The position numbers and the translations under genes were made by a program. Below the pieces are notes generated by a model that worked only from the letters and a program-made list of their open reading frames with translations, made no database searches and was not told the DNA's origin. A stretch of 64,000 nucleotides of DNA from Hyphococcus sp. (GTDB lineage: Bacteria > Pseudomonadota > Alphaproteobacteria > Caulobacterales > Parvularculaceae): NCBI GenBank assembly GCA_028284345.1, contig JANQRY010000003.1, positions 496,001 to 560,000 on the forward strand, read 5' to 3'. Of this stretch, positions 44,024-52,757 are shown one piece after another (the stretch's first letter is position 1; every line of letters begins with the position of its first letter).

Positions 44024-45256
44024 ATGCGCGCAAGACTGGTCGCCTACCTGTTCGGCGCCGCGGCGCTGGCGCCGACCTTATCGGCGGCGGGCGAGTGGGA
44101 TCTCGGCGGCGAGATCGCCGGCGAGCTGCGTTTCTTCCCGAATGATCCCCTGTATCCGGGGCAGTTCGAACATTTCCAGCCATCCATATCGTTTAAGCCG
44201 GATATTCGATGGGAGAGCGACGACAGGAAACACCAGGTCGTCTTCATTCCCTACGCCCGGATTGACGCCCAGGACGATGAACGCACCCATCTCGATTTGC
44301 GCGAGGGGTACTACCGGTTCAACGCCGATAGCGGCTGGTCGCTGACGCTCGGCGCTGTCAAAGTGTTCTGGGGACGGACGGAATCGCGCCATCTGGTCGA
44401 CATTATCAACCAGGTCGACGCCGTCGAGGATATCGACGAGGAAGACAAACTCGGCCAGCCCATGGCGAACCTCACGCTCATCAATGACTGGGGAACGGTC
44501 GATCTTTACGTCATGTCCGGGTTTCGCACGCGCACCTTTCCCGGCATTGACGGCCGGCCGCGTTTCGCCCTGCCCGTAGACACGGACGCGGAGATCATCA
44601 ATCGCGACTGGGGCCGCGGCGCCGTCGATGTGGCGGCGCGCTATTCCCACTATATCGGCAATTGGGATTTCGGCGTTTCGGTCTTCCATGGAACATCGCG
44701 CGAGCCGCGCTTCGCCATCGACCCGGCGAACCAGCGCATTCGCCCCGTATACGACACGATCACGCAAGGCGGCGTCGACCTTCAATACACGAAAGACGCC
44801 TGGCTCTGGAAACTGGAAGCCATTGTCCGCGAAGGGCACGGCGATACGTTCGCCGCTGCGGTCGGCGGCTTTGAATACACGCTTTATCAAATCTTCGGCT
44901 CGAACGCTGATCTCGGCCTTCTCGCGGAGTATCAGTATGACGGGCGCGACGAAGACCTCGTCCTTGAACCGTTCGGGCCCGCCTTCGCCGCGCCCGTAAC
45001 CTTCGCCGACAATGACGTCTTCGCCGGCGCGCGCCTCGCCCTCAATGATCTTCAGGACACGTCGCTGCTCGCCGGCGCGAGTGTCGATACGAACGACGCC
45101 TTTATGGGGATGTTCATCGAGGCTCAGCGCCGTTTCGGACAGAACTGGACCGCGGAACTCGAGGCGCGTCTGTTCCTCAACGCCGACCCGGACAACGCCG
45201 CGTTCCCCATACGCGACGATGATTTCATCACGCTTCGCCTGACGCGGTTTTTCTGA
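44024..45256 (+). CDS. Outer-membrane beta-barrel protein of the RND/LolA-like operon
   Basis: 410 aa. Signal peptide (cleavage near LSAAG). It is followed by many alternating amphipathic strands (ITGKSW-free, acidic loops such as DAVEDIDEED) and a C-terminal Phe-Phe (LRLTRFF) typical of barrel insertion signals. The pattern resembles DUF1302-type barrels found beside RND/LolA-like genes, but I cannot name the family with certainty. Placed 22 bp after the LolA-like gene with a GGAG site, it would complete an inner membrane, periplasm, outer membrane route. Confidence 0.75.
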   Translation: MRARLVAYLFGAAALAPTLSAAGEWDLGGEIAGELRFFPNDPLYPGQFEHFQPSISFKPDIRWESDDRKHQVVFIPYARIDAQDDERTHLDLREGYYRFNADSGWSLTLGAVKVFWGRTESRHLVDIINQVDAVEDIDEEDKLGQPMANLTLINDWGTVDLYVMSGFRTRTFPGIDGRPRFALPVDTDAEIINRDWGRGAVDVAARYSHYIGNWDFGVSVFHGTSREPRFAIDPANQRIRPVYDTITQGGVDLQYTKDAWLWKLEAIVREGHGDTFAAAVGGFEYTLYQIFGSNADLGLLAEYQYDGRDEDLVLEPFGPAFAAPVTFADNDVFAGARLALNDLQDTSLLAGASVDTNDAFMGMFIEAQRRFGQNWTAELEARLFLNADPDNAAFPIRDDDFITLRLTRFF

Positions 45257-45259
45257 GGC

Positions 45260-45922
45260 CTATTCGCTCACGGTTTTCAGATAGGCGACAATGTCGGCCC
45301 GGTCCTGCGGTTTGGCGACGCCCTGAAAGATCATCCGCGTTCCCGGCATATAGCCGCGCGGGTCTTCAAGAAACGCAAACAACGCGTCTTCGGTCCAGAC
45401 AACATCGCTATTTGCGTTGGCGTCCGAATATCGGAACCCGGGGACGTTGCCCGCAGGACTTCCGACAATATTGTAAAGGGTGGGACCGACGCGGTTTTGG
45501 CCTTCGGCGACGGCGTGACAGGCCATACATTGCGCATAAAGGCGCTTGCCGCGCGCCTCATCGCCCACAAGCGCGCCAAACCCGGCGCCGTCATCACTTG
45601 CAGACGGCGCGGCGGCGTCTTTTGAAACGGCAATATTTTTGATCGCGTCTCTCGAATCATTTTGGGCAGTCGCCGTCACATTGTTGACTTTGTCCCCTTG
45701 CGCGTCGACGCCGCCGGCGGCGTCACGGAATGCGGCGGATTGGGCGCTCGCCTCGCCGGCGGGGTCCGGCGTCGTCGCCGCATCGTGATGCGACGGCGGC
45801 GAAGCGGCTTCGGCGTATGGCGCTTCGGCGTCGGGCGGCGGCAGCGTTTCAGCCGTTTCGGATTGCGGGCCGCAACCGGTTGCGATCAGCGCGCCCGCGA
45901 CAAATGCAATACTTCTTTTCAT
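45260..45922 (-). CDS. Class I cytochrome c, predicted lipoprotein
   Basis: 220 aa. Lipobox ending at Cys17 (LIATGC), then a roughly 95-residue Ala/Asp/Pro-rich linker, then a c-type cytochrome domain (about 118-220). Haem-binding CMACH is at 132-136, GPTLYNIVG is typical of mitochondrial-like cytochrome c, and the distal ligand is probably Met197 in MPGTRM. It is probably tethered to a membrane as an electron carrier. The stop lies 3 bp from the convergent barrel gene. Confidence 0.9.
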   Translation of the reverse strand: MKRSIAFVAGALIATGCGPQSETAETLPPPDAEAPYAEAASPPSHHDAATTPDPAGEASAQSAAFRDAAGGVDAQGDKVNNVTATAQNDSRDAIKNIAVSKDAAAPSASDDGAGFGALVGDEARGKRLYAQCMACHAVAEGQNRVGPTLYNIVGSPAGNVPGFRYSDANANSDVVWTEDALFAFLEDPRGYMPGTRMIFQGVAKPQDRADIVAYLKTVSE

Positions 45923-46041
45923 CTTGTACTATGCCCTCTCCCACGTCGCGCGGGTTCAACCCGCCGCAACAGCTGCGCGCAATATGCGTTGCGCGCCACT
46001 TTATATCAAACGGAAAGCGGGCGGAATTCTGCGCCGAGACG

Positions 46042-47001
46042 CTAATGACGCACGGCGAGACAGTCCTGTCCGCGCTCTTTCAAAGCGGCGCAATGGGCCC
46101 GCGCGTCGTCGACCGATGCAAACGGCCCAATGCGCAGCCGATGAAAAACGCCCCGCTCGCCGAGATCGGCCCGCTCGATATGATGCGCCTTGCCGGCAAG
46201 AAGATCGGCAAGGCGGCGTTCAAGGCGGCGCCATTCCGCCATGGCCTCATCCTCGCTCCGGAACGAGCCGACCTGCACCAGGTGACTGCCGGACAACGGG
46301 TCCATCGCCGCCGGCGCGTCTTCCAGCGGCGCCGACTCTGCAGCAGACGGCGCTTCGTCAGCCTGCTCGATTGCCGCCGGCTCTGCGGCGGGCGGCGCTT
46401 GCGGACGAACGGCCTCGTCGCCGGACGCGATCTCCGTCGCAGGCGGTTCATCGAGCGCCGGTTCATCAGCCGGCGGCGCGGTTTGCGGAGCGACGTCGTC
46501 GACCGGCGGTTCGTCGGCAAACAGTTCCTCCGGCGACGCCGCGCTGTAGGGGATTATCGGTTCCGCTGCGTCGTCCGGCAGCGCAGCTTCAGCGACCGTC
46601 GCGCGTTCCGCTTCCGCAGGCGGCGGCGCATCCGGCCGAGCCGGCTTGATCGTAGGAACAAGAACCGGACCGGCCGGCGCTGTCTCCGGCGCCGGTTCGT
46701 CAACGACGCCGGCCTTATCGCCGTCCGACGCGTCCGGCGCCGGCGCGATAATGTCGTCCGCACCGCCCGCTCCTGCAGGCGCGTCAATACCCGCCGGGGC
46801 AGAGTCGCTGTTCGCCGGCGGGCGGGCGTCGGCGATGACGATCCCGCCGCTCAAACGGTGGTACGCAAGAAGGGCGACAAGGGCGAAGCCGGCCCCCAGG
46901 AGAAGCAGAAAAACACCCGCAACGCTCCCGGAGATGGCGATGTCGCCGGTCTCCCGTTCAGAATCGTCATCATGATAAGCGTCGCTTGGAACTATGCTCA
47001 T
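46042..47001 (-). CDS. SPOR-domain membrane protein
   Basis: 319 aa. A cytoplasmic acidic N-terminus is followed by one helix (about 25-47) and a long Ala/Pro/Glu/Asp-rich periplasmic linker (about 60-235). The C-terminal SPOR domain (about 240-315) has LVQVGSFRSEDEAMAEWRRL and FHRLRIGPFASVDDARAHC. SPOR domains bind denuded glycans at the division septum. It follows the GH16 gene by 39 bp, so it may be part of the exopolysaccharide transcript or independent. Confidence 0.87.
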   Translation of the reverse strand: MSIVPSDAYHDDDSERETGDIAISGSVAGVFLLLLGAGFALVALLAYHRLSGGIVIADARPPANSDSAPAGIDAPAGAGGADDIIAPAPDASDGDKAGVVDEPAPETAPAGPVLVPTIKPARPDAPPPAEAERATVAEAALPDDAAEPIIPYSAASPEELFADEPPVDDVAPQTAPPADEPALDEPPATEIASGDEAVRPQAPPAAEPAAIEQADEAPSAAESAPLEDAPAAMDPLSGSHLVQVGSFRSEDEAMAEWRRLERRLADLLAGKAHHIERADLGERGVFHRLRIGPFASVDDARAHCAALKERGQDCLAVRH

Positions 47002-47040
47002 GGCGCAGCCGGAATCTCGGATAAAAGCGCCGATTTTTGT

Positions 47041-47871
47041 CTACCGGCGCGCGTAGACTCTTACATAGTCTACATACATGTAGTCGGATTCGGGCGTTTT
47101 TTTGGTGATTTCACCGCCATCCATGGCGAGATTCAGCAAAACATGGAGCGGCTGTCGGAATTCGGGCAGCGTCGGCGTGCGCCAGATTTCCCGGCGATTG
47201 AGGTAGAACACCATCTCGTCTTCCTGCACGTCGACGCCATAGGTGTTGAATTGTTCCGATAACGAACCGGGCCTTATTCTTTCAACGTGCCAGTCCTGAT
47301 AATCTTCGATCCCTTCGGACGTGGCGTGAATATGCACTGTCAGTTCAAGCTTGTGCGGCCGGTTCGTGTGATACTCGAAAATGTCGACTTCGGCGGTGTA
47401 TTTCTCCTGTTCGATCCCGATCAGCCAGAACGCCGGCCAGAACCCCTCCCCGGCGGGAAGCTGTGTGCTGATCTCAAAATACCCGTATTTCTGCGCAAAC
47501 CCTTCGCCGCAGGTATTCCACGATGAAAGCAGGCCGGCCTGCCAGCCGAGATCCGGCTCCTTGCGCGCCTCGATCCGCAAAACGCCGTCGCGGGTGACAA
47601 AGGGAAACCCCCGCGAGGGATCGGCGAACGCCGCGACGCCGAAATCACCGTTCCATGGCGTGTGCGCAATCCAGCGCGTGTCGCAACGCCGACCAGAGAC
47701 GTCGAGCGTGTCGAACTCCTCCTCAAAGGTGAGCTCATAGGCGGCGAGATCTATGTCCGGGGGGCCGGCGTCGACGGCTTCAGGCGCAGGAAAGGCGCCT
47801 TTTCCGCAGCCCGCAGCCGCGACGACAAACAACCCGGCGACGGCCTTCGCCGCCATTGTGTTTCGAAACAT
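47041..47871 (-). CDS. Glycoside hydrolase family 16 lipoprotein
   Basis: 276 aa from ATG 47871; the frame is open upstream but overlaps the Wzc-like gene. Lipobox ending at Cys22 (AAAGC). The GH16 fold has the catalytic signature EVDIFE (E161 nucleophile, D163, E166 acid/base). Strands such as GYFEISTQLPAGEGFWPAFWL and the C-terminal YVDYVRVY are typical. GH16 enzymes cut beta-1,3- or beta-1,4-linked polysaccharides. In an exopolysaccharide operon the likely role is trimming or length control of the polymer, as with ExoK-type glycanases. Confidence 0.9.
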   Translation of the reverse strand: MFRNTMAAKAVAGLFVVAAAGCGKGAFPAPEAVDAGPPDIDLAAYELTFEEEFDTLDVSGRRCDTRWIAHTPWNGDFGVAAFADPSRGFPFVTRDGVLRIEARKEPDLGWQAGLLSSWNTCGEGFAQKYGYFEISTQLPAGEGFWPAFWLIGIEQEKYTAEVDIFEYHTNRPHKLELTVHIHATSEGIEDYQDWHVERIRPGSLSEQFNTYGVDVQEDEMVFYLNRREIWRTPTLPEFRQPLHVLLNLAMDGGEITKKTPESDYMYVDYVRVYARR

Positions 47872-47924
47872 GGATCGCCTGCCTCTCGCTGTCAGCTGCG
47901 TTGATCGTAATGACCGGCGGGCGC

Positions 47925-50429
47925 CTAGTAGGGCCGGCGGAAAAAGAACTGGCGATCTTCCGGCCGGAAATAAAAGCGTTGTTTCTCGTCGACTTTCGTG
48001 ACGACGAAACTCAGCATCGTCGCATGCATATCGACAAGGCGTTGCGTCGCCGCGCGCGCCGCGCCGCGCGAGGTCGAACACCACTCCATGACCAGCACCG
48101 TAAGGTCGGCCGCAGAGGCGATGACGCTGCCCTCGTTTTTGGCGAGAACGCTCGGCGCGTCGACGACGATGTAATCGAAATCGGCCCGGATCTCTTCGAT
48201 CATGGCGTCGAAGACAGAGATTTCGAAATCTTCAAACGACGAATTGTCTGATTCCATCTCCATGACATCGACGCCGCAGATCGTGCGGTCGGCGACCATC
48301 CGGTGCTGGGCGACCTCCAATTGACGGCTGTCGGTGGCGACAACCTCGCGCCGCAGATCGCGCACGCGATCACCCGTCGTCTGCGCCGAATTTTGTTCGG
48401 CTTCATCGGTTTCCGATCCGTCCGCATCGTCCGCCCCGGCTTCATCGGTTTCGTCCCGCGCCCGTTCAAGGCGCAGCGTCGGCGAGTCCGAATGCGTGAG
48501 ATGCCCATGCGTTCGCTTGAAGACATGCGACGCCCGCGACGGATATTCGATATAGGCGACGTTCTTGCCCGCAGCCGCCAGCAAACTCGCAAACGCAAAC
48601 GCCGTCGTCGTCGTCCCCTCGCCGCGGAACACGGAGGTGAACGCGATCGTCGGCGCATGGTCCAATTCGCGTTCGGCCAGCTTCAAATGCATTCTCAGAT
48701 CGCGCAACGACTCGGCAAACAGCGAATCCGGCTCTTCCTGAACATATTGGCGCACCACGTCGTCAAAACGACGATGCCGGAACAACAGCCGGGACTGAAT
48801 GCGCGGCACCAGCACCACCGGCGCGTTCGGCCCGAACTCGCGGCGAATGTCGTGGGTATTGCGAATGCGCGTATCCATGGATTCCGCGGTGAAGGCGGAG
48901 GCGCCCGCAACGAGCAGCCCGAGGAACAACCCGCCGGCGAGAATGAGCGTCTTTTTCGGCTTCGACGGAATTTCCGGCGGCACGGCGTGGGCGATGATGC
49001 GCGCATTGGCGTTCGCCAGTTGATCGCGCTCGTTCAATTCCTTTTGCCGGTTCAACAGCGCTTCATAAACGCCGCGCGTCGCATCGATGTCGCGCTCCAG
49101 CTCCATCAGTTTGACCAACGCTTCATTGTTGGACGCCATGTCGGCTTGCGCTTTGCCGAGATTTTCCTCAAGCGAGCGAACCTGCGCCGCGGCGAAATCG
49201 ACTTCCGCGCCCAGGGTCTCAACCACGCGTCGCTTTTCACGCTGAATCTGGCTGGTGAGCGCCGCATATTCTTCCCGCGTTTTGAGTACTTCGGGATGAC
49301 GGTTGCCGTATCGCACCCTCAGTTCCGCAAGTTTTCGATCAAGCGTCACCTGCTGGGTGCGCAGCTCCGCGATGATCACCGAGGAAATCACTTCGCTGAT
49401 GGAATCGAAGGACAGACCGGCCGCCGCTAGATTCTGCACCGTATTGTATCGGGCCTGCACGCTCGCAAGTTTCGTGCGCGCCTCAGCGAGTTCCGTTGCG
49501 ATCCCCGTCACCGCTTTTTCCGAGAACGACTCTCCCGTAACGTCAACAAGCCCCTGCTCGGCGCGATATTGCGCCGCCGCGGCGTCCGCCTGACGCACTT
49601 CGTCGCGCAATGTCGAAAGCCGCGCGTCGATCCATTTATTGGCCTGACGCAGTTCGGCGTACTGCGCTTCAAGCTGCTGAAGGATATATTCTTCCGCATA
49701 CGCATTTGCGATGTCGGCGGCCATGTCCGGCGAGGGATCGCTGTGCCGGATCTTGATCAGGAACGTTGTGCTGACGCGCTGAATTTCGAGATTTTTCATT
49801 AATTTCAAAATGGCGCGACCGTTTACGCCGGCGGCGCGGCCGGACGCCGCTTCGCTCACAGCGAACGCCGCGGGGTCTACCGGCTGCACCAGCGCCGCCG
49901 TCAGCGCGATGTCGTCCGGATCGCCGGAGCCCGTTTCATCACCCGCGTCAACGCCGGCGTCTTCTTCTTGCGCGGCAATGACGGATTTATCCGCCTGCAG
50001 ATCGGCAAGGTCCGCCGCGATATCGGCGAGGCGCCGGCCGAAAAAGTCGTCGCCTTGCCCGTCCCCGTCGCGATCGGTCCCCGGCGCCGCGCCCAGATCG
50101 CCCGCGCGCATGCGACCATAGACGCGCATCGCCATCGCCCGGCTGCGCAGCAATTCGACTTCCGTATCGACCATGGTCGGATCGGCGGCGTTCTGCCCCA
50201 TCACTTCCGCGCCATAGGCGAAGACCTGGGTCTTCGGTTCGATCATGATCGATGTTTCGGCGGTATAAAGCTCGGTCGACAGTATGGCGTAGGCGGCGAC
50301 GGCGGCGAAAACCGATGCGGTCACGCCGGCGAACAGCGCCGCCCGACGGCGCAGCCCGAACCAGACAGAGCGAAGATCGACAAGATCCTCGACCTCGTCA
50401 AAGCTTTCCGCGTTCTTAACCGACGTCAT
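47925..50429 (-). CDS. Wzc/GumC-like chain-length determinant with degenerate kinase domain
   Basis: 834 aa. Wzz domain with transmembrane helices at about 32-51 and 494-512 and long coiled-coil segments between (about 250-470). The cytoplasmic C-terminal domain follows the BY-kinase layout, but Walker A is TSVFRGEGTTTT (598-609), lacking the P-loop lysine. Walker A' is VAYIEYPSR (624-632) rather than IDxDxR. Only a Walker B-like YIVVDAP (753-759) remains. The C-terminus is Arg/Phe/Tyr-rich with few tyrosines. It probably regulates polymer length without tyrosine kinase activity. A periplasmic insertion contains DRDGDG (119-124), an EF-loop-like motif. Confidence 0.88.
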   Translation of the reverse strand: MTSVKNAESFDEVEDLVDLRSVWFGLRRRAALFAGVTASVFAAVAAYAILSTELYTAETSIMIEPKTQVFAYGAEVMGQNAADPTMVDTEVELLRSRAMAMRVYGRMRAGDLGAAPGTDRDGDGQGDDFFGRRLADIAADLADLQADKSVIAAQEEDAGVDAGDETGSGDPDDIALTAALVQPVDPAAFAVSEAASGRAAGVNGRAILKLMKNLEIQRVSTTFLIKIRHSDPSPDMAADIANAYAEEYILQQLEAQYAELRQANKWIDARLSTLRDEVRQADAAAAQYRAEQGLVDVTGESFSEKAVTGIATELAEARTKLASVQARYNTVQNLAAAGLSFDSISEVISSVIIAELRTQQVTLDRKLAELRVRYGNRHPEVLKTREEYAALTSQIQREKRRVVETLGAEVDFAAAQVRSLEENLGKAQADMASNNEALVKLMELERDIDATRGVYEALLNRQKELNERDQLANANARIIAHAVPPEIPSKPKKTLILAGGLFLGLLVAGASAFTAESMDTRIRNTHDIRREFGPNAPVVLVPRIQSRLLFRHRRFDDVVRQYVQEEPDSLFAESLRDLRMHLKLAERELDHAPTIAFTSVFRGEGTTTTAFAFASLLAAAGKNVAYIEYPSRASHVFKRTHGHLTHSDSPTLRLERARDETDEAGADDADGSETDEAEQNSAQTTGDRVRDLRREVVATDSRQLEVAQHRMVADRTICGVDVMEMESDNSSFEDFEISVFDAMIEEIRADFDYIVVDAPSVLAKNEGSVIASAADLTVLVMEWCSTSRGAARAATQRLVDMHATMLSFVVTKVDEKQRFYFRPEDRQFFFRRPY

Positions 50430-50456
50430 GACATCTCTCCGGAGCGCGAAGGCGCG

Positions 50457-51788
50457 CTACCTGCGAAGCTCCACACTGACTTGAATGATGTTCTCGTTGA
50501 AACCCGACCGCGCCAGCGCGCCGCTCGAACTGACGTCGATATGGGTGTATCCGGCGCGCAGGACGATGTTGCGGCGAAAGGCGTATTCAGCGCCCGCGGT
50601 GAACTGAAGAAATTTGTCGGTGCGATCGATTGCAACGCCGTTCACCGGCCGGAAGTCGTCGACAGTGTATTGCACGCCGCCATAGAGCAACACCCGCCGC
50701 AACAATTCATGTTCAATCTGCACGCCGCCGCCGGTGGAATAAAACCCGGCGAACCCGACCAGCGCCGTGTTCTCAATCGAGCGCCGGGCTGTGAGGGAAA
50801 CCGTCGTCAGATCCGACAGGAAATAGTCAAGCGACGCATCAACGTTGAGCCCGGAGATATCGTCAAAGAGGTCGCTGTCATAATTGCGGGTTTCGTAGCC
50901 GACGCCAATCTCGCCGCGGGCGACCTTATTGATGTCGAGGGCAATCCCAACCGATCCGCCGTAAGACTGCGAGTCCTGGCTGGCGTTAAGGCCCGGCTGA
51001 TTGTTTTCAAACTCCTGCACGCCGCCGGCGACCTCGGCGAACAGCGCCACCGTCGGCCGCACGCGGAACGACTGTCGATAAAACACGTCATAGGCTTCGC
51101 GGTCGCGAAAATCCTGATCGAGTTCGATTGGAACGCCGCTATTGGGCGCAAAAGCGTCACGAAAGTTGTCTTTTACGAAACTGACGCCGAACTGCTCGCG
51201 AAACCGGTTCTGGCGCAGATCGATTTCAAACGCCGCGTCAAACACGGAATAGCGCACGGGCTTTTCGCCGAAAGCGGTCTGAAGGGAGCGGCGCGGCTCG
51301 GTCAACCGGTTGTAACCGGCTGAGAGCGTCGCCGACGAGCGCCGCCCCAGATCGAACCGGCCCTCGCCGTTGACGCCGTAATCCGTCGTCGATTCGCCGG
51401 TATTCTGAAAATACTGAAGCCGGCGAACATTGCCGACGATGTTGAGCGCGTGCGCGTCCCAATCCGACTGAAGGCCCAGCTCGCCGTTTATATCCGCGAT
51501 GAAATCGTCGGTTTCATTCGCCGGCGAGCCGAAAATGTTGTCGTCGTAAGTCTGCACATAGCGAACGACGGGCAGAAAAAGAAACGACCCGCTGCGAATG
51601 CCGTCGGCGCCAAAATTCTGCGCAAATCGTTCGGACACGCTGAAATTCGGAGTGACGTCCTCGTCCGCGCTTTCCTGCGCAACCGCCTCGCCGCCGAGTG
51701 CGGTCGTCAAAACCCAGGCGCCAAGCGCCGCCGCGCGGGACGCCAGGACCGCGGCGGCGCCGCGCGATACATGATTAGCCTTCACCAT
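50457..51788 (-). CDS. Outer membrane beta-barrel protein of the exopolysaccharide operon
   Basis: 443 aa from ATG 51788, preceded by GGGG; the frame extends 18 codons upstream. Signal peptide with cleavage near AVAQ. The body is made of alternating strands with PVVRYVQTYDDNIF, typical of the BBP2-like barrels found in alphaproteobacterial exopolysaccharide loci. It ends in VSVELRR. Its place between the Wza and Wzc homologues suggests a part in polymer secretion through the outer membrane. Confidence 0.83.
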   Translation of the reverse strand: MVKANHVSRGAAAVLASRAAALGAWVLTTALGGEAVAQESADEDVTPNFSVSERFAQNFGADGIRSGSFLFLPVVRYVQTYDDNIFGSPANETDDFIADINGELGLQSDWDAHALNIVGNVRRLQYFQNTGESTTDYGVNGEGRFDLGRRSSATLSAGYNRLTEPRRSLQTAFGEKPVRYSVFDAAFEIDLRQNRFREQFGVSFVKDNFRDAFAPNSGVPIELDQDFRDREAYDVFYRQSFRVRPTVALFAEVAGGVQEFENNQPGLNASQDSQSYGGSVGIALDINKVARGEIGVGYETRNYDSDLFDDISGLNVDASLDYFLSDLTTVSLTARRSIENTALVGFAGFYSTGGGVQIEHELLRRVLLYGGVQYTVDDFRPVNGVAIDRTDKFLQFTAGAEYAFRRNIVLRAGYTHIDVSSSGALARSGFNENIIQVSVELRR

Positions 51789-51898
51789 AATTCCCCGAAC
51801 CCCAGTTACGCTACTTGCCGCGTCATGGCCTGTCGTCTTCAAGTCAAATGGCCATGCGCATGTTTATGCCGCCGATCCGCCCGGCGACGCCCAGTTCA

Positions 51899-52486
51899 TC
51901 AAAAAAAGCGTTCGCCGATCCTTACGACATCCCCCGGAAGCACGACGAGCTGCGGCGACAATTTGTATTTCACTTCTTCATCGCTATTGGCGCGCTTGAT
52001 GAACACGGCGGACTTGTTGGCGCGATAGGTGAACCCGCCGGCGGCCGCAACCGCTTTGATAACGCTCATGCCGGAGCTGTAGGGATACTCGCCGGGCGAG
52101 TCGACTTCGCCAAGGATGTAATAAGGCCGGAACTCGATCACTTCCGCGGCGACGCGCGCGCCGACGACATAGCCTTCCGACAGGCCGGCGGCGATTTTGT
52201 TTCGAAGCTCGTCCACCGACAGTCCTTCGGCGTCGACCTCGCCCAATAACGGAAGCGAAAGCTGCCCGCGCGCATTGACGGAGAATTCGCCGGAAAGATC
52301 GGGTTCGCCGAAGACGATCACCCGGATCTTGTCCGCCGGGCCGAGCCGGTATTCCTGAAGCCGTTCGGCGACGTTGATCGGATCGTCGAGCGATGTTTGT
52401 TCAGATACGGCGTTGCCCCCGCAGGCCGTCAGCGCCGCCGCCAGCGCAAGCAGCGTCATTGACCGTATGAGCCGGAAAAACCCCAT
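51899..52486 (-). CDS. Polysaccharide export protein (Wza/GumB-like lipoprotein)
   Basis: 195 aa. Lipobox ending at Cys22 (ALTAC). The polysaccharide export domain begins at EYRLGPADKIRVIVFGEPDLSGEF, followed by a SLBB domain with YYILGEVDSPGEYPY and GMSVIKAVAAAGGF. It is shorter than E. coli Wza and lacks the C-terminal amphipathic helix, like GumB/HfsD-type proteins, so the neighbouring barrel may provide the outer-membrane pore. It heads a minus-strand transcript of wza-barrel-wzc-GH16. Confidence 0.92.
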   Translation of the reverse strand: MGFFRLIRSMTLLALAAALTACGGNAVSEQTSLDDPINVAERLQEYRLGPADKIRVIVFGEPDLSGEFSVNARGQLSLPLLGEVDAEGLSVDELRNKIAAGLSEGYVVGARVAAEVIEFRPYYILGEVDSPGEYPYSSGMSVIKAVAAAGGFTYRANKSAVFIKRANSDEEVKYKLSPQLVVLPGDVVRIGERFF

Positions 52487-52757
52487 AAAATCACCCCCAA
52501 ATCAAAGATTAAGATTAATCAATAAACGGAAGGATGACAACGCTTTTCGCGCTGCGGGAACCGGTCGCCGCGAGGAGATCAATTCGCGTCCGGGACCGGG
52601 ATAATCTACCGGCAGGCGAAAACCGCAGAGCGCGCACCCGACGGTTGCAGCCGCGACGCCGCGGTCGCGAAATAACCGGCGACGGGCGGAGAATTAAATG
52701 CCAAAAGACCGGCGCGTGAGTTTAAAAACAACCGGTCGATTTGAGGGGGGAAGACCA

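Noticed and set aside
45730-47262. 510-codon plus-strand frame opposite the SPOR protein and GH16 gene
   Set aside because: Arg-rich low-complexity translation; the minus-strand genes have a SPOR domain and a GH16 signature.
52534-52719. Possible 61-aa Arg-rich gene in the gap between the wza homologue and the GT4 gene
   Set aside because: No ribosome site of note, no hydrophobic or conserved feature; more likely the divergent promoter region.
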